Counted from the stretch's first letter, positions 37,660 through 49,371 are shown. The stretch is 64,000 bases of DNA from Macrobrachium rosenbergii (GCF_040412425.1 NC_089756.1:9765226-9829225); one strand, 5' to 3'. Numbers and translations: made by a program. Notes: generated by a model not told the origin, from the sequence alone.

Positions 37660-39600
37660 AGTGTGAACAGTATATGAACCTACCACTCTAAGAAACTTAA
37701 ACTAAGCAGGCACAGGTATTTTCAAACTGTACTACCGGAGCACTCCGGCAGAATGAAAAACCCAGTCAGAGACGGGCCTACCAGAAAAAGTAACTTAAAT
37801 TTAAGGTAAGCAAGAAGCCCCTCAACTGCCGGAATACTCCGGCGGAACGAGAGAGCCGAGTCAACAGGATCCTTACCACAAGGGATGCCAGGAATAAAAC
37901 GGCAGCACGGCGGGATGAGCCGCCGGGAACAAAATAAATGCATATATATAAAAATACAGAGGATGGTAACATAATCGGTTAACAATGACAAAAATCAGCA
38001 TTCTCCGGAGTCCGGCACCACCCCCTCCGGGGATCCCAAGCCTCAACCGCTAGAGAACATTAGAAGGGTGAGGCTACAAAACACCACAGCTCCACAAGGG
38101 CAGGTGTAAGCGCCAGTCAACCCAACTAGAGCATCCCGAACGCCGGAGCGAACGCGGGACAAGGCTGAGAAAAAAGTAACCCTGAGAATGTTCGAAAACC
38201 TGCTCGATCCTAGGAGAGCGGGTTAACGAGACACTGAGCCAAGAAAAATGCCATCTGGGACCAGCCCTGGGAGGGAGCGAATTCCTCCACCAGGGAAGAT
38301 CCAACAACTCGGGGTGGTTGTCGGACACCGACGTCACCCGCGTGAGAAGATGACAAAGAGCTGGACCCAGGGTAGACCAGGGTAGGAAGGGGAGGGGGGG
38401 GGTTGGTGGGGTAAGGAAGGGAGTAGGCCAGAGCAGAGGAAAACAGGAGACTGGGGAAGATGCCTTCACCTGCTCAACTGTAAACACAACCACGCTAGGT
38501 AAATAATACCAGCTTGGAGAGATCGTGGCCTACCCCGAAGGAAAGGGAAAGGAATAGCGACCTAAGGCCTCTATGCTCTCACCCCACACATAGATGTAGC
38601 CTATGAAATAAAAAGGGGAGAAGGAAAGGGAGGGATGAGGAAACAACAGGGAGAGAAATTCCCGTGCCGAAAACCAACCAGAGCCGAAAGAAAGAGAATG
38701 CTATAAAAGCATGGAGGAGACACACCCACAGAAAAACCTCTACCCCCTCCGTAAAGAAGGGGGAGGACAATGGGGTCTCACTCCACAACCCACAACGGTC
38801 AGTGGATGGAACAACAGAAACTCCCTCTACCTGCTGATCCCCTCCGCTCGCCTAACCTAACCCAGGGTGAAAGGGAGAGCAGGAGGCCAAAAGGCACAAA
38901 ATAAAAGCCTAACATACACTAGGCAGGATATAGGGAAACCCCACACAAGGGAAGTTAACCAGAATAATAATAAATCACCATCATATATACATTAAACAAT
39001 AAAATAATCTTGTGCTTGTGCTAGGCGCATAGCCTAACCAAGAGAAGCGACAGGAAGTAAACAGTAAAACTGTACCTGACGCCCCACGGTAACAATTAAT
39101 AATTCTAAGCAGCTGAAAACATGACGTCAAGCACAAGCAAAATAATAATTATAATAATATAAAGCTATAACTGTCCAAGGGAAACATCCTGGGAGTTACC
39201 TAAGCGGGAAGATGACGGGAACCCAAATGTAGGAACCCAATGATGCGGTTCAACAAAATTATCGTTAAAAACACCGAAAAACCCAGCCTAGGAAACGCCA
39301 CCAGGATGAATCCTAGGGGAAATAACGATAAGCAATGTAATCGACAAAGAGAAGCCCAAACAGAACAAGCTGGACGGGTGTACCTCGCGGTCGACATGGC
39401 TGACTAGGGGACGCCGTAGCGTCAAAACAGAACCACGTATAAATAATAAATACGGGCTGAAACAGCCAAACTTATCATAAAAACCCCACAATAAGATGGT
39501 ACTTAACTTGGATACAGTAAAGCTGCTCGACGACATGCTGGGAAAGGCGAAAAATTAGCCAAAATGCACAAGCACCAAAAATTTAAGCAACAACAATCAC
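37660..39600 (-). other. DIRS-1 5' leader / intron region
   Basis: No conserved reading frame. It contains two related palindromic motifs, ACCGGAGCACTCCGGC and GCCGGAATACTCCGGC (near 37735 and 37830). It probably holds the leader and introns of the gag mRNA. Confidence 0.45.
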
Positions 39601-39612
39601 GTGCTAGAAATT

Positions 39613-39906
39613 GAATGAGTTCAGATGGCGCTGGGGTCGCCACTTGGCGGGCGGGTGAGTGTGGGAGCTGGTACGGCTCTCCGCTCTTCCGAGGGATTTT
39701 GCCATTGGGATGTCTTTCGAGTGTGGTTCTGTGGTTGTGATTTCTTCACTCACCCTTATCCATGCCGACGCCTTCTTGGTATAAGAAGGCGCTCGATCTG
39801 GGGGTAGTAACCTCAGCATTCCTGATAGCTTTTTTCTCTGGTATATTTAGCAATATTTATACCTAGAAATTCGTGTAAGAAAGGAATTTCACCGGGTGAC
39901 ACAGGG
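39613..39906. repeat. DIRS-1 inverted terminal repeat, 5' side
   Basis: Inverted copy of 31657-31949. The hairpin equivalent to 31769-31793 is present near 39768-39793, with one arm shortened by a change. Confidence 0.92.
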
Positions 39907-39909
39907 ACA

Positions 39910-41125
39910 AACTTAGAAATAAGTATTTTGTCACATAAATTTATTGAGTTTTCTAGTTTTTGAAGACATATTTTTTCCTGCACAAGTATTGTTCTCATTT
40001 AATTTAATGAGGAGATGTGGAATGATATTATATAGTAGTAAAGGAAAGATTAGCCTGAAACAGGATAATCGGAAGAGTGTATGTTGTAAGCTTGATGAAG
40101 AAAAGTTTCACCCAAATCTGATCAATTTGTCTGAGACAGTTTCAACAAGCAAGACAGACATGCAGGAAAAGCAGATAAGTAACAAGAACAAGCAAGATAA
40201 AACAGAAAGAGATAAAAAAGAGGAATTCCCACAATTACAGAATACAGAATTGTTGAGATGTGCACATACAGATGACAATTACTCAGATATAAATAATTGT
40301 GATGACCAAAATACTGAATCTAACAAAAATCAAGCCACCTATACCTATGCCTATATCTATAACTATAGCAATGTAGTAATAAGTTGCGAAAGTGAAGAAA
40401 ATACTAAATGAAGTATTGCTCTTAGATAAAATAAATAAATCAGATATAAATAGTATAATAGAAGCAACAGAAGAAACCACTGGAGATGCAGAACTTTGCT
40501 ATTTTTCAGACACAGAAGAAGAAGAAATATGTTGTGTTAGCACAGTTGATGATAATAAAAGTACAATTTATACTCAACAGAGCAGTAACTTTGTATCCAA
40601 AATGTTTAACAAAAATATATCTAAGATCAAAAGAGGATGTAAGGGATAAGGATATTCTATTTTTGAATGAAGAATTGCCAGATTTTGTCAGAATGGATAA
40701 TTCCCTCATCCACATGAATGGTAATAACTGCAATGAAGTTTATGTCCAAAAATATTCAGATAACAGACTAACACTATACGCAGGCATTGTCTTTTGCATA
40801 GGGATTCCTATTAACAATCCTTTACTAACAGTAGAAGAAAAAGCATTTTTCTCTATAAATGGCAAAAACTCTCAAATAAATCAAGAATAAAACAGATTTT
40901 CCAGAAAATCTGTTAGAGAAATACAGAAATGTAATAGCTATAGAAGGAGATAAACTAGGAAGAACAAATGTTCTACAACACAGAATTTTGTTAGATGATG
41001 GAGCCAAGCCAGTTTTTATTCCTAATTACAGATTACCAATAAGCCAGAGACCCACAGTTGACAATTTGATAGAGGAAATGAAAAGAGATGGAGTAGCAAT
41101 TCCCTCTAAATCTCCCTATAGGAGA
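39910..41125 (+). pseudogene. Gypsy protease end, linker and start of reverse transcriptase
   Basis: The gypsy frame resumes directly at the DIRS-1 junction. Frames at 39944-40411, 40392-40649 and 40486-40890 are acidic, Asn/Ser-rich and broken by frameshifts. From ~40890 the typical N-terminal RT region appears (hydrophobic patch, then 'PNYRLPISQRPTVDNLIEEM' and an SPY at the break). The frame is then interrupted by a DIRS fragment. Confidence 0.65.
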
Positions 41126-41715
41126 GAATAGTTCCATCATTCCCTACATTATCCAAAGGAATGGACTCTGCATTAGCCCTACTTTCAGCCCTAATGGCTG
41201 CTTTCCTCTTCTTATCCCTTTCTAATTTGTCCAGATGATTTTTCAATGTTTTCCATTTCTTATCCTCCCAATACTGACACTCTATGCAAGTATTATCCTT
41301 ACTACATTCTTGCCCCCTACATTTAGTGAATTTTGTATGAGAATCGTATGAAAGCTTAGTTAGCCTAGTCCTACAACCCTCGGAACAAAAGCCAATACTA
41401 GATGAACTGGAATCTGACGTCGTTAACTAAATAAACTAGTTAACTCGAACAACAATTCAAAACAATGGCAGGAAGCCACAAGGCAACAAATTCTGAGTAC
41501 TTCACCAAAATTCATGCAAAACCAAGCTGAAAGGCGAAGAAGCAGCTGCGTGAAAACTTCCGATGTTAACCGGACGCTGGCAGAAAACGAATTGAGCTTT
41601 CCGCTGGTTTGTTTCCTTGAGTCCCGGATGGTGGCGGGACGTTATCACCTACACACTAACGATAACAGCGCCACTGCACGAATTTTGAATTTCTAAGCTG
41701 CCGTGAGGTTAACCA
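41125..41715 (-). mobile_element. DIRS fragment (5' end with Cys-rich domain) inserted in gypsy RT
   Basis: On the - strand this reads FCSEGCRTRLTKLSYDSH, then CRGQECSKDNTC-IEC, then a Lys/Arg-rich helix (LKNHLDKLERDKKRKA). The same block is found at 59900-60140 in DIRS-2. The right part (41430-41715) is non-coding and may be its leader. The fragment lacks RT and YR. It separates two consecutive parts of the gypsy RT. No target duplication was seen. Confidence 0.65.
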
Positions 41716-42231
41716 TAGCTATGAACCATATATAAAAGAAGGATGGTAGTTGGAGACTTGTAATAGATTACAGGAAGACTTCCAACACAGTTCCAGATAG
41801 AATGCCGATGCCAGTAATTCAAGATATATTAGCTCAATTAGGAGGGGCCAAAATATTTTCATCCTTAGATTTGCTTAGTGGATATTGGCAAGTACCTCTA
41901 GATGGAGAATTGAAACAATTTGCAGCCTTCAGCACACATAAATAACATTTACAGTTTGAAGTAATGTCATTTGGACTCACATCAGCCCCATTAACATTTG
42001 TCCGATTAATATTACAAATTCTAGGAGATATAGAAAATGTTGTAGTATACATTTTTAGCAAAGACTTAGAAAGTCACCTCAGAATATTAGAAATGGTCCT
42101 AGAGAGATTAAGAATTTCAGGACTAAAAATACAATTGAAGAAATGTCAATTCCTAATGAAATCCTTAGAATACTTGGGTCATGTAATTAGTGAAGATGGA
42201 CTGCACATGCAGGCAGGTAAATTAAAGGCAA
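41716..42231 (+). pseudogene. Gypsy reverse transcriptase, central part
   Basis: RT motifs in order: DGSWRLVIDYR (41735-41770, one frame), SSLDLLSGYWQVPL (~41858-41900), and MSFGLTSAP (~41964-41992). After a stop, the catalytic box follows. At 42044-42065 the sequence reads VVVYIFSKD. The two Asp of the YxDD motif, normally directly after Y-x, are missing, consistent with a 15-bp in-frame deletion. The copy is therefore catalytically dead even apart from its stops. The region ends where the Tigger-like element inserted (TA at 42232). Confidence 0.85.
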
Positions 42232-42493
42232 TACAGTAGAACCCCAGTCCTTGACCATACCAGAACTCGACATATTCGGATTTCGATGTGAAATGTCGAG
42301 TAAATCTTGCGTTGGAGCTCAAACAACAAACCGGAATCCGACCTGACGAATTATATGATGTTTGTAAACAAAAGTGTTTCAGTCAGCCGCCCCTAGCTGG
42401 TGTTGTCGGTGGCGTCCTTCCCATTCATATTTAAAAGTGTTTAAAGCCTACACATGCTGCTGCTGTTGTTTGGAGAAGTACACGCTTGTACAG

Positions 42494-42540
<47 letters not shown>

Positions 42541-42544
<4 letters not shown>

Positions 42545-43757
42545 ATAAGAAGGCCCATAAAACACTATTTAAACGTTGAAACCATATATTTCGGGCACTT
42601 GTTTCTGTGCCCCTGTTCACTGGTAGAATATGGACAGGTGGAAAGTTACAATGGTATATATACAAAAACATGAAGGTGTGGCCTTAGGCCTCCGATGTTA
42701 AGGAGGTGGCGTTTCTTAAGAAGGAGGAGATTGACCAAATTCCTAGTGGTTTTGGCCTCATTAGCTCCCGTTTGGCGATGGATCTGGCGGTCGCGTTTCT
42801 TGGGTCATCTTCTTCAAAAGGGGTCCGAGGATTAAGGTGTCAATGGCGTCCGATTTCCAATGTCCTCCTGACAGGTTCATATTGTTGGTTTGATTGATGA
42901 TAGCAGATTCCAGCATCTTTCTTTTTGTACGGACAGCTACTCTTGAAAACCCCCACTCCAGTTAATGACATGCCCTGTATTTCTAATATGTAGGAAAATT
43001 CCCGAACTCTCCGGAGCGTAAAGTGATCTTTTGTGCTCTGTTATTCTTTGCGAGAGCGATCTACCTGTCTCGCCTACATAGATGTCATGACAATTACTAC
43101 ACGGTATCTTGTAAACTCCGGCTTCTTCCCTTTTGTTATTTAAGTATACGTTAACGAGCGAACTCCCGATGGATTTGGGATAATGGAAAATGAAAGGATT
43201 ATTAGAACTGAGTTGCTCGGTGGCCTTTTGGATGTTTTCATCGTATGGAAGCTTTATTTTGTTGTTGAAATCTATTTGTCTGTTGTGAGTGGGACCTCTG
43301 TAGTATATTTTATTTGCTTTATTAATAGCCCTCTCGATAATGTGTGGTGGATAGAGCAGTTGCGTTAGGTGTTGGCGGATCGTGTTAAATTCTTGATCCA
43401 GGTACTCATTTGAACATATCCTAAGTCAGGAGGACATTGGAAATCGGACGCCATTGACACCTTAATCCTCGGACCCCTTTTGAAGAAGATGACCAAGAAA
43501 CGCCCGCCAGATCCATCGCCAAACGGGAGCTAATGAGGCCAAAAACCACTAGGGAATTTGGTCAATCTCCTCCTTCTAAGAAACGCCACCTCCTTAACAT
43601 CGGAGGCCTAAGGCCACACCTTCATGTTTTTGTATATATACCATTGTAACTTTCCACCTGTCCATATTCTACCAGTGAACAGGGGCACAGAAACAAGTGC
43701 CCGAAATATATGGTTTCAACGTTTAAATAGTGTTTTATGGGCCTTCTTATTTTCATA
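42541..43757 (-). mobile_element. Penelope-like element with inverted flanking repeats, 5'-truncated
   Basis: A ~580-bp core on the - strand encodes the end of a reverse transcriptase and a GIY-YIG endonuclease. It is flanked by a ~330-bp inverted repeat (42541-42872 against 43423-43757). The repeat includes the C-terminal codons and 3' UTR. Partial copies with terminal repeats in odd orientation are typical of Penelope-like elements. The right arm starts at GTCAGGAGGACATTGGAAAT, directly abutting the truncated RT end. It lies within the Tigger-like element next to a (TA)n run (42497-42540), a plausible target. Confidence 0.85.
42770..43418 (-). pseudogene. Penelope RT C-terminus and GIY-YIG endonuclease
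   Basis: From 43418 the frame reads 'YLDQEFNTIRQHLTQLLYPP', IIERAINKANKIYYRG and 'KLPYDENIQKATEQLSSNNP', then HYPKSIGSSLVNVY. It enters the endonuclease: GVYKIPC-SNC-HDIYVGETGRSL, then RITEHKR and HIRNTGHVINW. The GVY...YVG pair is the GIY-YIG signature and the spaced Arg and His are catalytic. The endonuclease makes the nick that primes reverse transcription. One frameshift near 42950 precedes 'RTKRKMLESAIINQT' and the C-terminal PPDPSPNGS-stop (~42768). The RT fingers and palm are absent. Confidence 0.88.
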
Positions 43758-43791
43758 TTACACTGTAGTATTACAGGAAAAGACATTCATA

Positions 43792-43825
<34 letters not shown>

Positions 43826-44509
43826 TTTTTGGGGGCTTTCTGCACTGCATTTTCATCTAATCATGGGTCCCAAGACAGCCGTTGCTGACAAGCAGAAGAG
43901 AAAGACAGTAAGAACTACAATAGACTCTCTATGAAATTTACCATAAATTAATACTGAGTGTAAACAAAGTTTATGTAATTAGTACCAAGACATGCCACCA
44001 GGAGGGCACTTTGGTTTGTTTACATCCACTTCTTAATTTTATGATAACAGACATACAGTAATTCAGCTTACTTTTAATACTGTGTTATTAATGTACTGTA
44101 ATAAGCAAGCTTGTTTTTCAATGTCATTATGATTAACAAGTTTTTGTATGTACCCGTTACAGTACATTCTGGTAGTGCCTATAGGCTACCTAGCCTAGCC
44201 TATGACGCTCGGTCTACCATAGGTAATATGGCCCACTGGTCGTAGGCCAATTTTTTTTATACAGTATGCATTTAAAAATGTAAAAAGTGCTTCTAATATG
44301 GTAAGTTATTTAACTCTGAACCTATTTAATTGTAATTTGTGTAATATTTTGCATAAAAAGGCAAGGTTGGGGTAATGACTGTTGGTCAAGAAAGGATTAA
44401 TCCATTTTCAGTTATTTCTCATGGGAGACATTGATTCGGAATTCGACTAAATCGAATCTTGATGCTTCTTCTGGAATGGATTAGCATCAAGGACCGGGGC
44501 TCTACTGTA

Positions 44510-44935
44510 ATTGATTACCCAGCTCCCACTAATTTGAAAGCATTAAGAAGGTTCCTAGGTATGGTAGGTTATTATAGACCTTTTATAAAGGGTTTTGCTT
44601 CTATAGCCAAACCTTTGACAGAACTAACCAAGAAGGACATTAATTATGAATGGAAGGATGAACAAGAAACAGCCTTTCAAACACTAAAGAGCAAAATGAC
44701 CAGGAACCCTGTTTTAGTTTACCCCGATTTTTCCAAAGACTTTTACTTAGCTTGTGATGCCTCAAATAAAGGGCTAGGAGTTGTATTGTTACAAAAGGCC
44801 AAAACTAGAATGAGGGCAGTATATTATGCTAGTAGAGTTTTAAACTTAGCAGAAAGAAACTATAGTACCATAGAAAGAGAGTGTTTAACTTTATATTGGG
44901 GTTTAGAGAAATTTAGACACACTTTTACATCATAA
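44510..44935 (+). pseudogene. Gypsy RT thumb and RNase H
   Basis: The frame resumes after the Tigger-like element with the RT thumb (RRFLGMVGYYRPFI) and then RNase H: ACDASNKGLGVVL, NYSTIERECLTLYW, and the end motif at LTDHNP (~44944). Catalytic D and E are present. A stop at 44933 separates this from the next frame. Confidence 0.88.
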
Positions 44936-44942
44936 GGTTAAT

Positions 44943-45668
44943 GTGCTTACTGATCATAACCCCATTTGTGACTTATTTAAAAAGAGAGCCTTTACCAACA
45001 ACATGAAGTTCAATAGATGGTTCATTTGTGTATTAGAATTTGCCCCGGAATTCAGATATATTCCAGAGAAATTTAACACCTTGGCAGATGCACCCAGATT
45101 TCAAGAGGAAACAGAAAAATGTATTACCATTAATACCTTTTGTTTTCGTTGTCAAGTAGTAGATTTAGATCTAGAAAGAGTAAAAATACAACAAGGAAAA
45201 GATGCAGAAATCAGACAAATATTAGGACAGTTAATACTAGATGAAATCTTAAAACTTGATTTTCAATTAATAAATGGATTGTTGTATAAAAGGCCAACAG
45301 AGAAGAATGGTTGTTCTCGACTATACATCCCAAATACACTAATCAGAGAAGTTTTAGAACTAACACACTCATATAAGTTAGCAGGACATCCAGGAATTAA
45401 AAAGACAACCAGAATCATAACCAGAAATTATTTTTGGCCAAATTGTAGTGAAGATGCCAAAAATTTTGTACAAAACTGTACAGTTTGCAATCACCATAAA
45501 GGTAGCATAAATCTTAAAGCTCCACTTGAAAAATATCCATCAGAGTTAAATCCATTCAGAATAGTAACTATGGACTTTTTAGGTCCATTTCCAAGGACTG
45601 TTAGAGGAAATAAACAAATATTAGTCTTCTTAGACTATCTAACTAGATATGTAGAAATTGACCAGTAA
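44943..45668 (+). pseudogene. Gypsy integrase: zinc domain and start of catalytic core
   Basis: 241 codons. The end of RNase H (LADAPRF) leads into integrase. The zinc domain has His in THSYKLAGHPG and Cys in CTVCNHH (H-H-C-C). The core starts with VTMDFLGPFP, holding the first catalytic Asp, and ends at a stop at 45666. Integrase joins the cDNA ends to host DNA. Confidence 0.9.
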
Positions 45669-46574
45669 GAAACAGAGATGCAGCTACAGTAGCAGAAGCT
45701 CTTAAATCTAGAATTATCACAAGGCATTCATGTCCACAAGTTCTTCTTCTGATAATGTGGCTGAATTTACTAGTGATCTTTTAAAGAAAAATTATGTGAA
45801 TTTTATGAAATAAATAAGTCAAATAACTGCTTATAAACCAAGTTCTAATGGAGCAGTAGAATGAACAAATCGTAAAATAAAGGATATCCTGAAAATTTAG
45901 TGAGCCCATGGACAGAAGACCGGGACTTAGCAACAGAAAACGTACAGTTCACATTGAATAATACTGTAAATGAGACAACAGGAGAATCTCCACATTATTT
46001 GCTATATGGTTATCAGAAAAGAATGCCTAACACAATATTAGACGATGCAACACCACCCAGACATACTTATAACTGTGATGACTATGTTGCATGGAAAACA
46101 ACACATACTTACGAGACAAGCATGAAAACAAGGGCAAAATTAAAAGAGGTTCATAACACTCATGCCAAATATTATAATAAAAATAACATTAAACCAGACA
46201 TTATAGTAGGTACTCAAATTTACGTACAAAATCATGTTCTAGAGGGTCCAAATGTAAAGGTTTCTCCCAAGTTCACTGGACTATACAGAGTTGTGGAAGC
46301 GTTAAAATTAAACAAATATAGGGTAATTAATGAAAGTGAGCTAAAGGAAAAAGTAGTTTACTGGAATCATATAAAAGTAGTAAAAACAGATCCATGGTCC
46401 ACTGAAGTTATAGATAACATAAGACATGATAATGCTCTAGATAATGTTGTAAACAAAAAATATAATCTACGAAACAGAGTTAAATACGTATATATGTGTA
46501 TATTTTGGTGTTGGACTGAAAATATCATAAATATAATATATGTAGTGAAACCTATATATATAAAGAAAATCTGA
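45669..46574 (+). pseudogene. Gypsy integrase: end of core and C-terminal domain
   Basis: 45669-45900 is broken by several frameshifts and stops. The second catalytic Asp (DNVAEF context, ~45755) and the Glu region can still be found in different frames. 45900-46574 is a long intact frame with the C-terminal domain (PNVKVSPKFTGLYRVVEAL), typical of gypsy integrases. A hydrophobic end runs into the env region. Confidence 0.82.
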
Positions 46575-46599
46575 TAAAAGTCTATTCTTACAGATGCAA

Positions 46600-46863
46600 A
46601 AATGCGGCTCATCATAGCATTAGTCATAATTGGACTCATCTCTTCAGAGGTGGAGATCAAAAAGGGATCATTGTTAGAGACAAGGAAAAGTCAAAATGAT
46701 CACAGACTTAGGAATCATTAGTATAGACATATCAACAGTGTTAAATAGTGGGAAAACATTATATGCAATTCAAAGGACATTAAATCACTCCTACAGAATG
46801 GTGATAATAACAGTGTTATTCACTTGTTACAAAAATTAAACACAGAAATAGAAAATACCGCTC
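46600..46863 (+). pseudogene. Env remnant, N-terminal part (errantivirus-like)
   Basis: An ATG at ~46601 starts a hydrophobic, signal-peptide-like stretch, then a short polar frame with stops. It is cut at TTAA 46864 by element B. In errantivirus-like gypsy elements, env follows integrase and encodes a membrane glycoprotein. The position and the continuation at 48714 support this call. Too damaged to encode a protein. Confidence 0.5.
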
Positions 46864-46867
46864 TTAA

Positions 46868-48709
46868 CCCTTAAACGCCGACTGGACATATCGTAAGTTG
46901 ACTAAAATTGTCTGTCGGGTGACGAGTGGACGTACCGTACGTCGACTACAAAAAATTTCAACCTTCGGTCAACTTTGACTCGACCAAAATGGTCGAAAAA
47001 CGCAATTGTAAGCTAAAATTCTTACATTCTAGTAATATTCAATCATTCACCTTAATTTTGCAACAAATTAGAAGTCTCGAGCACAATATTTCGATTTATG
47101 GTGAATTTTTGAAAAAAACTTTTTCCTTATGTCTGTGCAGTAACTTGGCCGAAAATTTCAGAAATTCTTTCGTCATTTTGTTGTAAGTTTTGCACCGTTT
47201 TATATTAGTCGTTACATAAAGTTTTATATATGAAAATGTGTGCAATTTCATGTAAAATACAACAAAAAACAACCCATGGTTGTAGCTTTTATCAGTTTGG
47301 AAATATTTTCATATAAATCACGATAAGTGCCAAAATTTCAACCTCGGTCAACTTTGACTCAACCGAAATGGTCGAAAAACGCAATTGTAAGCTAAAACTC
47401 TTACATTCTAGTAATATTCAATCATTTACCTTCATTTTGCAACAAATTGGAAGTCTCTAGCACAATATTTCAATTTATGGTGAATTTTTGGAAAAAACTT
47501 TTTCCTTATGTCCGCGAGCGGTTACTCGGCTGAACATCTCAGAAATTCTTTCGTCACATTGTCGTAATGTTTGCACCGTTTTATATTAGTCGTTACATAA
47601 AGTTTTATATATGAAAATGTGCGCAATTTCATGTAGAATACAACAAAAAATAACTCATGGTTGTAGCTTTTATCAGTTTTGAAATATTTTCATATAAATC
47701 ACGATAAATAGAAAAAATTCGACCTTCGGTCAACTTTAACTCGACCAAAATGGTAAAAAGCTGCAATTGTAAGCTAAAACACTTACAGTCTAGTAATATT
47801 CAATCAATTAACTTCATTTTGCAACAAACAGGAAGTCTCTAGCACAATGTTTCGATTTATGGTGAATTTTTTAATAAAAAAAAAAACTTTTTCCTTATGT
47901 AAGCGCGCGGTAACTCGGCCGAACATCTCAGAAATTCTTTCGTCACTTTGTCGTAATGTTAGCACTGTTTTATATTAGTCGTTACATAAAGTTTTATATA
48001 TGAAAATGTGCGCAATTTCATGTAGAATACCAACAAAAAATAACTCATGGTTGTAGCTTTTATCAGTTTTGAAATATTTTCATATAAATTACAATAAATA
48101 GAAAAAATTCGACCTTCGGTCAACTTTAACTCGACCGAAATGGTAAAAAACTGCAATTGTAAGCTAAAACACTTACAGTCTAGTAATATTCAATCAATTA
48201 CCTTCATTTTGCAACAAACGGGAAGTCTCTAGCACAATGTTTCGATTTATGGTGTATTTTTGAAAAAAACTTTTTTTTACGTCCACACATTACGAATTCA
48301 TGCATCATTTTGTGATAATACTTTCTCTGTGTTGCTTTGATCGTTTTACAATTTGTTATATACCAAAATCATTGCAATTTAGTGTATAATACAATGAAAA
48401 AAAAAATAACTCATTAGCTTTAACCGTTTTGCTCACAGCGCGATTTGTATACAATTATATATGAAATTTTTTTTGTGCTGTCATATATTTCAATATTTAT
48501 ATATGATAATGATATTTTTAAAAATTTCTGATGGTTGTATACTAAACTTCAGGCAATGACAAAAAAGGAGCCAAAAATGAACTCTTAATCTTAAAAACTA
48601 AGCATGCTGTGATTTTTTTAAAAAAACTTTTTTCAGCTTCGGCGCTAACTCCCGAACGGTACCGGCATACAGCAGACACTTTTGTAAATAGAGGCTCGGC
48701 GTTTAAGGG
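46868..48709 (+). mobile_element. TTAA-flanked piggyBac-like non-autonomous element, copy B
   Basis: 1842 bp with perfect TTAA on both sides (46864-46867 and 48710-48713). Ends are CCCTTAAACGCCGA on both sides, in inverted orientation. It has the same orientation as copy A. It holds four ~381-390-bp monomers (landmarks at about 46955, 47337, 47718 and 48108) and the same right arm. Inserted in the env remnant. It is one monomer shorter than copy A. Confidence 0.93.
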
Positions 48710-48713
48710 TTAA

Positions 48714-49371
48714 AAGGTCAAAGAGATCCCTCTTACCCTTCACTGGAACTGCTTTGAACACATTATTTGTATTTGCTACCGAAGCAAATGTAGAACAGGA
48801 AAAAGAAAGAATAGACAGACTGGAAACATGGGCAGCAGCAAGAGGGACAGTGATAAATAAAGTGATTACATTACAAAATCACAATGCAGAACAAATAGAA
48901 AAACTGAAAAAATTTTATAAATCAAGTCAATCAGAATGTATTTGCTCTAGAAAGTGAAGTGATATTACAGGAACATAAAAACACATTAAATGCCATTTTG
49001 CTTACTTATAAAGGTATTTTGAGCCCAACACTAACTATGATAAACCGTTTGAAGCACTATCATTGATCAAGAAATCTTTGTATTTTCACTAAATACTGTT
49101 GTAGCTAAAATTAAATGTCACAATATTAGCACAGAAATAAAGTTTAAAAATGTTAAATCCTTTACAACATCATGTCAGTTAGTGATAGCAAACCAGTTAT
49201 ATTATGAACCTCATCTTTTCACAACATATAAATTAAACAAATGTGCCATACAAGAATTACTTGTATAAAATAGAAGAATTTAAGTTGTCTCAGGTAGAAT
49301 TAAGGAAGCTTGAAAATTTGAACTATGTTGATGTATGTTTCTGCTATAAAGAAACTGTCTCCCCAATTTTA
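48714..49371 (+). pseudogene. Env remnant, C-terminal part with cleavage-like motif (errantivirus-like)
   Basis: Right after element B, the frame shows a basic RSKR motif of the furin-cleavage type (~48722-48733) followed by a hydrophobic segment in the place of a fusion peptide. A helical Glu/Lys/Gln-rich region comes next, to the stop at 48955. Downstream pieces to ~49371 are coding-like but carry many stops and frameshifts. The arrangement of cleavage site, fusion-peptide-like segment and coiled-coil region matches baculovirus-F-like Env proteins of insect errantiviruses as known in general. The gene is broken by an insertion and multiple lesions. Confidence 0.6.

Larger units (their letters stand above)
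31619..39909 (-). mobile_element. DIRS-1: nearly complete DIRS retrotransposon (tyrosine recombinase type)
   Basis: An 8.3-kb element on the - strand with gag-like, RT-RNase H and tyrosine-recombinase (YR) genes in DIRS order. It has ~293-bp inverted terminal repeats (31657-31949 and 39613-39906) and an internal complementary region at 32012-32098. It makes no target duplication. AACTTAGAAA is present at both junctions (31609-31618 and 39910-39919), and the related AACTCAGAAA occurs in the internal complementary region. This fits site-similar recombination of a circular intermediate by the YR. The genes contain a few frameshifts but the structure is complete. It is inserted in the gypsy protease gene. 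Confidence 0.92.
42234..44507. mobile_element. Tigger/pogo-like DNA transposon (deleted), TA target duplication
   Basis: Inverted ends: the left is CAGTAGAACCCCAGTCCTTGA, and the right, complemented, is CAGTAGAGCCCCGGTCCTTGA. They are flanked by TA (42232-42233 and 44508-44509). An ATG at 43863 starts MGPKTAVADKQKRKTVRTT, resembling the N-terminus of Tigger-type (CENP-B-like) transposases, but a stop follows after 23 codons and the DDE domain is absent. A Penelope-like element sits in its left half. The gypsy coding region resumes right after the second TA. Confidence 0.85.
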
